A model generated the notes under the pieces. It was not told where the DNA came from. It did not search any database and saw only the letters and a list, made by a program, of their open reading frames with translations. The position numbers and the translations under genes are program-made. Shown piece after piece: positions 49,100-62,500 of a DNA stretch of 64,000 nucleotides. The first letter of the stretch is position 1, and every line of letters begins with the position of its first letter. Origin of the DNA: Euptelea pleiosperma (Eukaryota; Streptophyta; Magnoliopsida; Ranunculales; Eupteleaceae); contig CM068545.1 of assembly GCA_035048495.1 (NCBI GenBank), forward strand, positions 45,626,450 through 45,690,449, written 5' to 3'.

Positions 49100-52000
49100 A
49101 TTGACGAACGAATGGAGCAAACTTGTTCCGACTGTCCCGAATCATTTTTCAACAGTTCAAATGTGTTAAAACAATTGTAATGGAAGATATTGAGTTAAAT
49201 TACGAGGTCCGGTTGTGCAAAAGTCACTAGTTATAAGCTTGGGAATGTAACGCACAAACTGAGTGCAATTGGAGTCATTTACGCACGAATGGGGTAAACT
49301 TGTTCCGACAGTCCCTAATCTTGTTCCAACACATCAAATGCGTTAAAACAATTGTAATAGAAGATATTGAGTCAAATTACAGATTCCGATTGCGAAAAAG
49401 TAAGTAATTATAGGCTTAGGAATGTAACACACAAATTGAGTCCAATTAGAGACATTGACGAACGGATGGAGCAAACTTCTTTCGACTGTCCCAAATCTTG
49501 TTCATACACTTCAAATGTGTTCAAACAATAGTAATGGAAGAGTTTGAGTCAAATTACAGGGTCCGGTTGCGAAAAAGTCACTAGTTATAGGCTTCGGAAT
49601 GTAACACACAAACTGAGTCCAAATAGAGACATTGACTCACGGATGGAGCAAAATTGTTGCGACTGTCCGAATCTTTCTCAAACACTTCAAATGTGTTGAA
49701 ACAATAGTAATGGAAGAATTTGAGTCAAATTACGATGTCCGGTTGCACAAAAGTCACTAGTTATAGGCTTCGGAATGTAACAACCAAACTGAGTCCAATT
49801 AGAGTCATTGACGCACGGATGGAACAAACTTGTTTCAACTATCCCGATTCTTGTTTCAACACTTCTAATGCGTTAAAACAATTATAATAAAATATATCGA
49901 GTCAAATTACGAAGTCCGGTTGCGAAAAAGTCAATAACAAACTTGTTCCGATTGTCCCGAATCTTGTTCCAACACTTCAAATGTGTTGAAACAATTGAAA
50001 TGGAAGAGATTGAGTCAAATTACGAGGTCCGGTTGTACAAAACTCACTAGTTATAAGCTTTGGAATGTGACGCACAAACTGAGTCCAATTAAAGTCATTG
50101 ATGCACGAATGGGACAAACTTGTTCCTATAGTCCCGAATCTTGTTCTAACACTTCAAATGTGTTAAAACAATTCTAATAGAAGATATTGAGTGAAATTAC
50201 GAAGTCTGGTTGCGAAAAAGTCAGTAATTATAGGCTTAGGAATGTAACACCCAATCTGAGTCCAATTAGAGACATTGACGAACGAATGGAGCAAACTTGT
50301 TCCGACAGTCCCGAATCTTGTTCCAACACATCAAATGCGTTTAAAACAATTGTAATAGAAGATATTGAGTCAAATTACGGATTCCGATTGCGAAAAAGTA
50401 AGTAATTATAGGCTTAGGAATGTAACACACAAATTGAGTCCAATTAGAGACATTGACGAACGGATGGAGCAAACTTCTTTCGACTGTCCTAAATCTTGTT
50501 CATACACTTCAAATGTGTTGAAACAATAGTAATGGAAGAGTTTGAGTCAAATTACAGGGTCCGGTTGCGAAAAAGTCACTAGTTATAGGCTTCGGAATGT
50601 AACGCACAAACTGAGTCCAAATAGAGACATTGACGCACGGATGGAGCAAATTGTTGCGACTGTCCCGAATCTTTCTCAAACACTTCAAATGTGTTGAAAC
50701 AATATAGTAATGGAAGAGTTTGAGTCAAATTACGATGTCCGGTTGCACAAAAGTCACTAGTTATAGGCTTCGGAATGTAACAACCAAACTGAGTCCAATT
50801 AGAGTCATTGACGCACGGATGGAACAAACTTGTTTCAACTATCCCGATTCTTGTTCTAACACTTCAAATGTGTTAAAACAATTATAATAGAAGATATTGA
50901 GTCAAATTACGAAGTTCGGTTGTGAAAAAGTCAATAACAAATTTGTTCCGATAGTCCTGAATCTTGTTCCAACACTTCAAATGTGTTGAAACAATTACAA
51001 TGGAAGAGATTGAGTCAAATTACGAGGTCCGGTTGTGCAAAACTCACTAGTTATAAGCTTTGGAATGTGACGCACAAACTGAGTCCAATTAGAGTCATTG
51101 ATGCACGAATGGGACAAACTTGTTCCTATAGTCCCGAATCTTGTTCTAACACTTCAAATGTGTTAAACCAATTCTAATAGAAGATATTGAGTGAAATTAC
51201 GAAGTCTGGTTGCGAAAAAGTTAGTAATTATAGGCTTAGGAATGTAACACCCAATCTGAGTCCAATTAGAGACATTGACGAACGAATGGAGCAAACTTGT
51301 TCCGACTGTCCCGAATCTTTTTTCAACAGTTCAAATGTGTTGAAACAATTGTAATGGAAGATACTAAGTTAAATTACGAGATCCGGTTGTGCAAATGAAA
51401 CTAGTTATAAGCTTGGGAATGTAACGCACAAACTGAGTCCAATTAGGGTCATTGACGCACGAATGCGGTAAACCTGTTCCGACAGTCCCGAATCTTGTTC
51501 CAACACTTCAAATGTGTTGAAACAATTGTAATAGAAGATATTGAGTCAAATTACGAAGTCCGATTGCGAAAAAGTAAGTAATTATAGGCTTAGGAATGTA
51601 ACAAACAAATTGAGTCCAATTAAAGACATTGACGAACGGATGGAGCAACCTTCTTCCGACTGTCCTAAATCTTGTTCCAACACTTCAAATGTGTTGAAAC
51701 AATAGTAATGGAAGAGTTTGAGTCAAATTACGAGGTCCGGTTGCACAAAAGTCACTAGTTATAGGCTTCGGAATGTAACAAACAAACTGAGTCCAATTAG
51801 AGACATTGACGCACGGATGGAGCAAACTTGTTTCGATTGTCCCGAATCTTGTTCCAAGACGTTAAATGTGTTGAAACAATTGCAATGGAATAGATTGAGT
51901 CAAATTACGAGGTCCGGTTGCACAAAAGTCACTAGTTATAGGCTTCGGAATGTAACAAACAAACTGAGTCCAATTAGAGACATTGACGCACGGATGGAGC

Positions 52001-55000
52001 AAACTTGTTTCGAATGTCCCGAATCTTGTTCCAAGACTTTAAATGTGTTGAAACAATTGCAATGGAACAGATTGAGTCTAATTACGAGATTCGGTTGCGA
52101 AAAAGTCACTTGTTATAAGCTTAGGAGTGTAACGCACAAACTGAGTCCAATTATAGCCATTGACGCACGAACGGAGCAAACTTGTTCCGACTGTCCCGAA
52201 TCTTGTTCCAAGTCTTCAAATGTGTTAAAACAATTGCAATAGAAGATGTTGAGTCAAATTACGAGGTCCGGTTGTGAAAAAGTCACTAGTTATAAGCTAA
52301 GGAATGTAACGCACAAACTGAGTCCAATTAGAGACATTGACGAACGAATGGAGCAAACTTGTTCCGACTGTCCCGAATCTTTTTCAACAGTTCAAATGTG
52401 TTAAAACAATTGTAATGGAAGATATTGAGTCAAATTACGAGGTCCGGTTGTGCAAAAGTCACTAGTTATAAGCTTGGGAATGTAACGCACAAACTGAGTG
52501 CGATTGGAGTCATTTACGCACGAATGGGGTAAACTTGTTCCGACAGTCCCTAATCTTGTTCCAACACATCAAATCCATTAAAACAATTGTAATAGAAGAT
52601 ATTGAGTCAAATTACAGATTCCGATTGCGAAAAAGTAAGTAATTATAGGCTTAGGAATGTAACACACAAATTAAGTCCAATTAGAGACATTGACGAACGG
52701 ATGGAGCAAACTTCTTTCGACTGTCCCAAATCTTGTTCATACACTTCAAATATGTTGAAACAATAGTAATGGAAGAGTTTGAGTCAAATTACAGGGTCCG
52801 GTTGCGAAAAAGTCACTAGTTATAGGCTTCGGAATGTAACACACAAACTGAGTCCAAATAGAGACATTGACGCACGGATGGAGCAAAATTGTTGCGACTG
52901 TCCCGAATCTTTCTCAAACACTTCAAATGTGTTGAAACAATAGTAATGGAAGAGTTTGAGTCAAATTACGATGTCTGGTTGCACAAAAGTCACTAGTTAT
53001 AGGCTTTGGAATGTAACAAACAAACTGAGTCCAATTAGAGACATTGACGCATGGATGGAGCAAACTTGTTTCGATTGTCCCGAATCTTGTTCCAAGACTT
53101 TAAATGTGTTGAAACAATTGCAATGGAACAGATTGAGTCAAATTACGAGATCCGGTTGCGAAAAAGTCACTTGTTATAAGCTTAGAAGTGTAACGCACAA
53201 ACGGAGTCCAATTATAGCCATTGACGCACGAACGGAGCAAACTTGTTCCGACTGTCCCGAATCTTGTTCCAAGTCTTCAAATGTGTTTAAAACAATTGAA
53301 ATAGAAGATATTGAGTCAAATTACGAGGTCCAGTTGTGAAAAAGTCACTAGTTATAAGCTAAGGAATGTAACGCACAAACTGAGTCCAATTAGAGTCATT
53401 GACGCACGAATTGGGCAAACTTGTTCCGACAGTCCCGAATCTTGTTCAACACTTCAAATGTGTTAAAACAATTGTAATACAAGATATTGAGCCAAAATAC
53501 GAAGTCCGGTTACGAAAAAGTCAGTAATTATAGGCTTAGGAATGTAACACCCAAACTGAGTCCAATTAGAGACATTAACAAACAAATGGAGCAAACTTGT
53601 TCCGACTGTCCCGAATCTTTTTTCAACAGTTCAAATGTGTTAAAACAATTGTAATGCAAGATATTGAGTCAAATTACGAGGTCCGGTTGTGCAAAAGTCA
53701 CTAGTTATAAGCTTGGGAATGTAACGCACAAACTGAGTGCAATTGGAGTCATTTACGCACGAATAGGGTAAACTTGTTCCGACAGTCCCTAATCTTGTTC
53801 CAACACATCAAATGCGTTAAAACAATTGTAATAGAAGATATTGAGTCAAATTACAGATTCCGATTGCGAAAAAGTATGTAATTATAGGCTTAGGAATGTA
53901 ACACACAAATTAAGTCCAATTAGAGACATTGACGAACGGATGGAGCAAACTTGTTTCAACTATCCCGATTCTTGCTCCAACACTTCAAATGTGTTAAAAC
54001 AATTATAATAGGAGATATTGAGTCAAATTACGAAGTCCGGTTGTGAAAAAGTCAATAACAAACTTGTTCCGACAGTCCCGAATCTTATTCAACACTTCAA
54101 ATGTGTTTAAAACAATTGTAATACAAGATATTGAGCCAAAATACGAAGTCCGGTTACGAAAAAGTCAGTAATTATAGGCTTAGGAATGTAACACCCAAAC
54201 TGAGTCCAATTAGAGACATTGACGAACGAATGGAGCAAACTTGTTCCGACTGTCCCGAATCATTTTTCAACAGTTCAAATATGTTAAAACAATTGTAATG
54301 GAAGATATTGAGTTAAATTACGAGGTCCGGTTGTGCAAAAGTCACTAGTTATAAGCTTGGGAATGTAACGCACAAACTGAGTGCAATTGGAGTCATTTAC
54401 GCACGAATGGGGTAAACTTCTTCCGACAGTCCCTAATCTTGTTCCAACACATCAAATGCGTTAAAACAATTGTAATAAAAGATATTGAGTCAAATTACAG
54501 ATTCCGATTGCGAAAAAGTAAGTAATTATAGGCTTAGGAATGTAACACACAAATTGAGTCCAATTAAAGACATTGACGAACGGATGGAGCAACCTTCTTC
54601 CGACTGTCCTAAATCTTGTTCCAACACTTCAAATGTGTTGAAACAATAGTAATGGAAGAGTTTGAGTCAAATTACGAGGTCCGGTTGCACAAAAGTCACT
54701 AGTTATAGGCTTCGGAATGTAACAAACAAACTGAGTCCAATTAGAGACATTGACGCACGGATGGAGCAAACTTGTTTCGATTGTCCCGAATCTTGTTCCA
54801 AGACGTTAAATGTGTTGAAACAATTGCAATGGAATAGATTGAGTCAAATTACGAGGTCCGGTTGCACAAAAGTCACTAGTTATAGGCTTCGGAATGTAAC
54901 AAACAAACTGAGTCCAATTAGAGACATTGACGCACGGATGGAGCAAACTTGTTTCGAATGTCCCGAATCTTGTTCCAAGACTTTAAATGTGTTGAAACAA

Positions 55001-56520
55001 TTGCAATGGAACAGATTGAGTCTAATTACGAGATTCGGTTGCGAAAAAGTCACTTGTTATAAGCTTAGGAGTGTAACGCACAAACTGAGTCCAATTATAG
55101 CCATTGACGCACGAACGGAGCAAACTTGTTCCGACTGTCCCGAATCTTGTTCCAAGTCTTCAAATGTGTTAAAACAATTGCAATAGAAGATGTTGAGTCA
55201 AATTACGAGGTCCGGTTGTGAAAAAGTCACTAGTTATAAGCTAAGGAATGTAACGCACAAACTGAGTCCAATTAGAGACATTGACGAACGAATGGAGCAA
55301 ACTTGTTCCGACTGTCCCGAATCTTTTTCAACAGTTCAAATGTGTTAAAACAATTGTAATGGAAGATATTGAGTCAAATTACGAGGTCCGGTTGTGCAAA
55401 AGTCACTAGTTATAAGCTTGGGAATGTAACGCACAAACTGAGTGCGATTGGAGTCATTTACGCACGAATGGGGTAAACTTGTTCCGACAGTCCCTAATCT
55501 TGTTCCAACACATCAAATCCATTAAAACAATTGTAATAGAAGATATTGAGTCAAATTACAGATTCCGATTGCGAAAAAGTAAGTAATTATAGGCTTAGGA
55601 ATGTAACACACAAATTAAGTCCAATTAGAGACATTGACGAACGGATGGAGCAAACTTCTTTCGACTGTCCCAAATCTTGTTCATACACTTCAAATATGTT
55701 GAAACAATAGTAATGGAAGAGTTTGAGTCAAATTACAGGGTCCGGTTGCGAAAAAGTCACTAGTTATAGGCTTCGGAATGTAACACACAAACTGAGTCCA
55801 AATAGAGACATTGACGCACGGATGGAGCAAAATTGTTGCGACTGTCCCGAATCTTTCTCAAACACTTCAAATGTGTTGAAACAATAGTAATGGAAGAGTT
55901 TGAGTCAAATTACGATGTCTGGTTGCACAAAAGTCACTAGTTATAGGCTTTGGAATGTAACAAACAAACTGAGTCCAATTAGAGACATTGACGCATGGAT
56001 GGAGCAAACTTGTTTCGATTGTCCCGAATCTTGTTCCAAGACTTTAAATGTGTTGAAACAATTGCAATGGAACAGATTGAGTCAAATTACGAGATCCGGT
56101 TGCGAAAAAGGTCACTTGTTATAAGCTTAGAAGTGTAACGCACAAACGGAGTCCAATTATAGCCATTGACGCACGAACGGAGCAAACTTGTTCCGACTGT
56201 CCCGAATCTTGTTCCAAGTCTTCAAATGTGTTAAAACAATTGAAATAGAAGATATTGAGTCAAATTACGAGGTCCAGTTGTGAAAAAGTCACTAGTTATA
56301 AGCTAAGGAATGTAACGCACAAACTGAGTCCAATTAGAGTCATTGACGCACGAATTGGGCAAACTTGTTCCGACAGTCCCGAATCTTGTTCAACACTTCA
56401 AATGTGTTAAAACAATTGTAATACAAGATATTGAGCCAAAATACGAAGTCCGGTTACGAAAAAGTCAGTAATTATAGGCTTAGGAATGTAACACCCAAAC
56501 TGAGTCCAATTAGAGACATT
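49100..56520 (+). repeat. Multi-kilobase duplication block, copy 1
   Basis: Arranged as segments A (49.1-51.62 kb), B (51.62-53.57), C (53.57-54.2), a short A start (54.2-54.56) and B again (54.56-56.52). B copies are 2,944 bp apart: the triplet at 51,720 and 54,664, and ggagcaaccttc at 51,641 and 54,585. Segment C carries the private gacattaacaaacaaatgg (53,571) and a deleted monomer fused to an m2/m3-type right half (54,020-54,132). No gene is seen. Confidence 0.82.
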
Positions 56521-59500
56521 GACGAACGAATGGAGCAAACTTGTTCCGACTGTCCCGAATCATTTTTCAACAGTTCAAATATGTTAAAACAATTGTAATG
56601 GAAGATATTGAGTTAAATTACGAGGTCCGGTTGTGCAAAAGTCACTAGTTATAAGCTTGGGAATGTAACGCACAAACTGAGTGCAATTGGAGTCATTTAC
56701 GCACGAATGGGGTAAACTTCTTCCGACAGTCCCTAATCTTGTTCCAACACATCAAATGCGTTAAAACAATTGTAATAAAAGATATTGAGTCAAATTACAG
56801 ATTCCGATTGCGAAAAAGTAAGTAATTATAGGCTTAGGAATGTAACACACAAATTGAGTCCAATTAGAGACATTGACGAACGGATGGAGCAAACTTCTTT
56901 CGACTGTCCCAAATCTTGTTCATACACTTCAAATGTGTTGAAACAATAGTAATGGAAGAGTTTGAGTCAAATTACAGGGTCCGATTGCGAAAAAGTCACT
57001 AGTTATAGGCTTCGGAATGTAACACACAAACTGAGTCCAAATAGAGACATTGACGCACGGATGGAGCAAAATTGTTGCGACTGTCCCGAATCTTTCTCAA
57101 ACACTTCAAATGTGTTGAAACAATAGTAATGGAAGAATTTGAGTCAAATTACGATGTCCGGTTGCACAAAAGTCACTAGTTATAGGCTTCGGAATGTAAC
57201 AACCAAAGTGAGTCCAATTAGAGTCATTGACGCACGGATGGAACAAACTTGTTTCAACTATCCCGATTCTTGTTTCAACACTTCAAATGCGTTAAAACAA
57301 TTATAATAAAATATATCGAGTCAAATTACGAAGTCCGATTGCGAAAAAGTCTATAACATACTTGTTCCGATTGTCCCGAATCTTGTTCCAACACTTCAAA
57401 TGTGTTGAAACAATTGAAATGGAAGAGAATGAGTCAAATTACGAGGTCCGTTGTGCAAAACTCACTAGTTATAAGCTTTGGAATGTGACGCACAAACTGA
57501 GTCCAATTAGAGTCATTGATGCACGAATGGGACAAACTTGTTCCTATAGTCCCGAATCTTGTTCTAACACTTCAAATGTGTTAAAACAATTCTAATAGAA
57601 GATATTGAGTGAAATTACGAAGTCTGGTTGCGAAAAAGTCAGTAATTATAGGCTTAGGAATGTAACACCCAATCTGAGTCCAATTAGAGACATTGACGAA
57701 CGAAATGGAGCAAACTTGTTCCGACAGTCCCGAATCTTGTTCCAACACATCAAATGCGTTAAAACAATTGTAATAGAAGATATTGAGTCAAATTACGGAT
57801 TCCGATTGCGAAAAAGTAAGTAATTATAGGCTTAGGAATGTAACACACAAATTGAGTCCAATTAGAGACATTGACGAACGGATGGAGCAAACTTCTTTCG
57901 ACTGTCCTAAATCTTGTTCATACACTTCAAATGTGTTGAAACAATAGTAATGGAAGAGTTTGAGTCAAATTACAGGGTCCGGTTGCGAAAAAGTCACTAG
58001 TTATAGGCTTCGGAATGTAACGCACAACTGAGTCCAAATAGAGACATTGACGCACGGATGGAGCAAAATTGTTGCGACTGTCCCGAATCTTTCTCAAACA
58101 CTTCAAATGTGTTGAAAACAATATAGTAATGGAAGAGTTTGAGTCAAATTACGATGTCCGGTTGCACAAAAGTCACTAGTTATAGGCTTCGGAATGTAAC
58201 AACCAACTGAGTCCAATTAGAGTCATTGACGCACGGATGGAACAAACTTGTTTCACTATCCCGATTCTTGTTCTCAACACTTCAAAGTGTTAAAACAATT
58301 ATAATAGAAGATATTGAGTCAAATTACGAAGTTCGGTTGTGGAAAAAGTCAATAACAAATTTGTTCCGATAGTCCTGAATCTTGTTCCAACACTTCAAAT
58401 GTGTTGAAACAATTACAATGGAAGAGATTGAGTCAAATTACGAGGTCCGGTTGTGCAAAACTCACTAGTTATAAGCTTTGGAATGTGACGCACAACTGAG
58501 TCCAATTAGAGTCATTGATGCACGAATGGGACAACTTGTTCCTATAGTCCCGAATCTTGTTCTAACACTTCAAATGTGTTAAACCAATTCTAATAGAAGA
58601 TATTGAGTGAAATTACGAAGTCTGGTTGCGAAAAAGTTAGTAATTATAGGCTTAGGAATGTAACACCCAATCTGAGTCCAATTAGAGACATTGACGAACG
58701 AATGGGGCAAACTTGTTCCGACTGTCCCGAATCTTTTTTCAACAGTTCAAATGTGTTGAAACAATTGTAATGGAAGATACTAAGTTAAATTACGAGATCC
58801 GGTTGTGCAAATGAAACTAGTTATAAGCTTGGGAATGTAACGCACAAACTGAGTCCAATTAGGGTCATTGACGCACGAATGCGGTAAACCTGTTCCGACA
58901 GTCCCGAATCTTGTTCCCAACACTTCAAATGTGTTGAAACAATTGTAATAGAAGATATTGAGTCAAATTACGAAGTCCGATTGCGAAAAAGTAAGTAATT
59001 ATAGGCTTAGGAATGTAACAAACAAATTGAGTCCAATTAAAGACGTTGACGAACGGATGGAGCAACCTTCTTCCGACTGTCCTAAATCTTGTTCCAACAC
59101 TTCAAATGTGTTGAAACAATAGTAATGGAAGAGTTTGAGTCAAATTACGAGGTCCGGTTGCACAAAAGTCACTAGTTATAGGCTTCGGAATGTAACAAAC
59201 AAACTGAGTCCAATTAGAGACATTGACGCACGGATGGAGCAAACTTGTTTCGATTGTCCCGAATCTTGTTCCAAGACGTTAAATGTGTTGAAACAATTGC
59301 AATGGAATAGATTGAGTCAAATTACGAGGTCCGGTTGCACAAAAGTCACTAGTTATAGGCTTCGGAATGTAACAAACAAACTGAGTCCAATTAGAGACAT
59401 TGACGCACGGATGGAGCAAACTTGTTTCGAATGTCCCGAATCTTGTTCCAAGACTTTAAATGTGTTGAAACAATTGCAATGGAACAGATTGAGTCTAATT

Positions 59501-62500
59501 ACGAGATTCGGTTGCGAAAAAGTCACTTGTTATAAGCTTAGGAGTGTAACGCACAAACTGAGTCCAATTATAGCCATTGACGCACGAACGGAGCAAACTT
59601 GTTCCGACTGTCCCGAATCTTGTTCCAAGTCTTCAAATGTGTTAAAACAATTGTAATAGAAGATGTTGAGTCAAATTACGAGGTCCGGTTGTGAAAAAGT
59701 CACTAGTTATAAGCTAAGGAATGTAACGCACAAACTGAGTCCAATTAGAGACATTGACGAACGAATGGAGCAAACTTGTTCCGACTGTCCCGAATCTTTT
59801 TCAACAGTTCAAATGTGTTAAAACAATTGTAATGGAAGATATTGAGTCAAATTACGAGGTCCGGTTGTGCAAAAGTCACTAGTTATAAGCTTGGGAATGT
59901 AACGCACAAACTGAGTGCGATTGGAGTCATTTACGCACGAATGGGGTAAACTTGTTCCGACAGTCCCTAATCTTGTTCCAACACATCAAATCCATTAAAA
60001 CAATTGTAATAGAAGATATTGAGTCAAATTACAGATTCCGATTGCGAAAAAGTAAGTAATTATAGGCTTAGGAATGTAACACACAAATTAAGTCCAATTA
60101 GAGACATTGACGAACGGATGGAGCAAACTTCTTTCGACTGTCCCAAATCTTGTTCATACACTTCAAATATGTTGAAACAATAGTAATGGAAGAGTTTGAG
60201 TCAAATTACAGGGTCCGGTTGCGAAAAAGTCACTAGTTATAGGCTTCGGAATGTAACACACAAACTGAGTCCAAATAGAGACATTGACGCACGGATGGAG
60301 CAAAATTGTTGCGACTGTCCCGAATCTTTCTCAAACACTTCAAATGTGTTGAAACAATAGTAATGGAAGAGTTTGAGTCAAATTACGATGTTGGTTGCAC
60401 AAAAGTCACTAGTTATAGGCTTTGGAATGTAACAAACAAACTGAGTCCAATTAGAGACATTGACGCATGGATGGAGCAAACTTGTTTCGATTGTCCCGAA
60501 TCTTGTTCCAAGACTTTAAATGTGTTGAAACAATTGCAATGGAACAGATTGAGTCAAATTACGAGATCCGGTTGCGAAAAAGTCACTTGTTATAAGCTTA
60601 GAAGTGTAACGCACAACGGAGTCCAATTATAGCCATTGACGCACGAACGGAGCAAACTTGTTCCGACTGTCCCGAATCTTGTTCCAAGTCTTCAAATGTG
60701 TTAAAACAATTGAAATAGAAGATATTGAGTCAAATTACGAGGTCCAGTTGTGAAAAGTCACTAGTTATAAGCTAAGGAATGTAACGCACAAACTGAGTCC
60801 AATTAGAGTCATTGACGCACGAATTGGGCAAACTTGTTCCGACAGTCCCGAATCTTGTTCAACACTTCAAATGTGTTAAAACAATTGTAATACAAGATAT
60901 TGAGCCAAAATACGAAGTCCGGTTACGAAAAAGTCAGTAATTATAGGCTTAGGAATGTAACACCCAAACTGAGTCCAATTAGAGACATTAACAAACAAAT
61001 GGAGCAAACTTGTTCCGACTGTCCCGAATCTTTTTTCAACAGTTCAAATGTGTTAAAACAATTGTAATGCAAGATATTGAGTCAAATTACGAGGTCCGGT
61101 TGTGCAAAAGTCACTAGTTATAAGCTTGGGAATGTAACGCACAAACTGAGTGCAATTGGAGTCATTTACGCACGAATAGGGTAAACTTGTTCCGACAGTC
61201 CCTAATCTTGTTCCAACACATCAAATGCGTTAAAACAATTGTAATAGAAGATATTGAGTCAAATTACAGATTCCGATTGCGAAAAAGTATGTAATTATAG
61301 GCTTAGGAATGTAACACACAAATTAAGTCCAATTAGAGACATTGACGAACGGATGGAGCAAACTTGTTTCAACTATCCCGATTCTTGCTCCAACACTTCA
61401 AATGTGTTAAAACAATTATAATAGGAGATATTGAGTCAAATTACGAAGTCCGGTTGTGAAAAAGTCAATAACAAACTTGTTCCGACAGTCCCGAATCTTA
61501 TTCAACACTTCAAATGTGTTAAAACAATTGTAATACAAGATATTGAGCCAAAATACGAAGTCCGGTTACGAAAAAGTCAGTAATTATAGGCTTAGGAATG
61601 TAACACCCAAACTGAGTCCAATTAGAGACATTGACGAACGAATGGAGCAAACTTGTTCCGACTGTCCCGAATCATTTTTCAACAGTTCAAATATGTTAAA
61701 ACAATTGTAATGGAAGATATTGAGTTAAATTACGAGGTCCGGTTGTGCAAAAGTCACTAGTTATAAGCTTGGGAATGTAACGCACAAACTGAGTGCAATT
61801 GGAGTCATTTACGCACGAATGGGGTAAACTTCTTCCGACAGTCCCTAATCTTGTTCCAACACATCAAATGCGTTAAAACAATTGTAATAAAAGATATTGA
61901 GTCAAATTACAGATTCCGATTGCGAAAAAGTAAGTAATTATAGGCTTAGGAATGTAACACACAAATTGAGTCCAATTAGAGACATTGACGAACGGATGGA
62001 GCAAACTTCTTTCGACTGTCCCAAATCTTGTTCATACACTTCAAATGTGTTGAAACAATAGTAATGGAAGAGTTTGAGTCAAATTACAGGGTCCGATTGC
62101 GAAAAAGTCACTAGTTATAGGCTTCGGAATGTAACACACAAACTGAGTCCAAATAGAGACATTGACGCACGGATGGAGCAAAATTGTTGCGACTGTCCCG
62201 AATCTTTCTCAAACACTTCAAATGTGTTGAAACAATAGTAATGGAAGAATTTGAGTCAAATTACGATGTCCGGTTGCACAAAAGTCACTAGTTATAGGCT
62301 TCGGAATGTAACAACCAAAGTGAGTCCAATTAGAGTCATTGACGCACGGATGGAACAAACTTGTTTCAACTATCCCGATTCTTGTTTCAACACTTCAAAT
62401 GCGTTAAAACAATTATAATAAAATATATCGAGTCAAATTACGAAGTCCGATTGCGAAAAAGTCTATAACATACTTGTTCCGATTGTCCCGAATCTTGTTC

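Larger units (their letters stand above)
36605..49100 (+). repeat. Mosaic satellite, central right part
   Basis: Monomers of all subtypes in irregular order, with deleted 113 bp monomers at 37843, 42307, 45428 and 47662. It includes a second copy of the 26.9-29.3 kb block (40,553-42,935). About 47,045-49,175 matches about 20,781-22,910 at an offset near 26,264, including the rare gcagggatagagc at 48,576 and 22,311. Single-base deletions occur near 46,097 and 46,628 (gcgaaaagt in place of gcgaaaaagt). No gene is seen. Confidence 0.88.
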
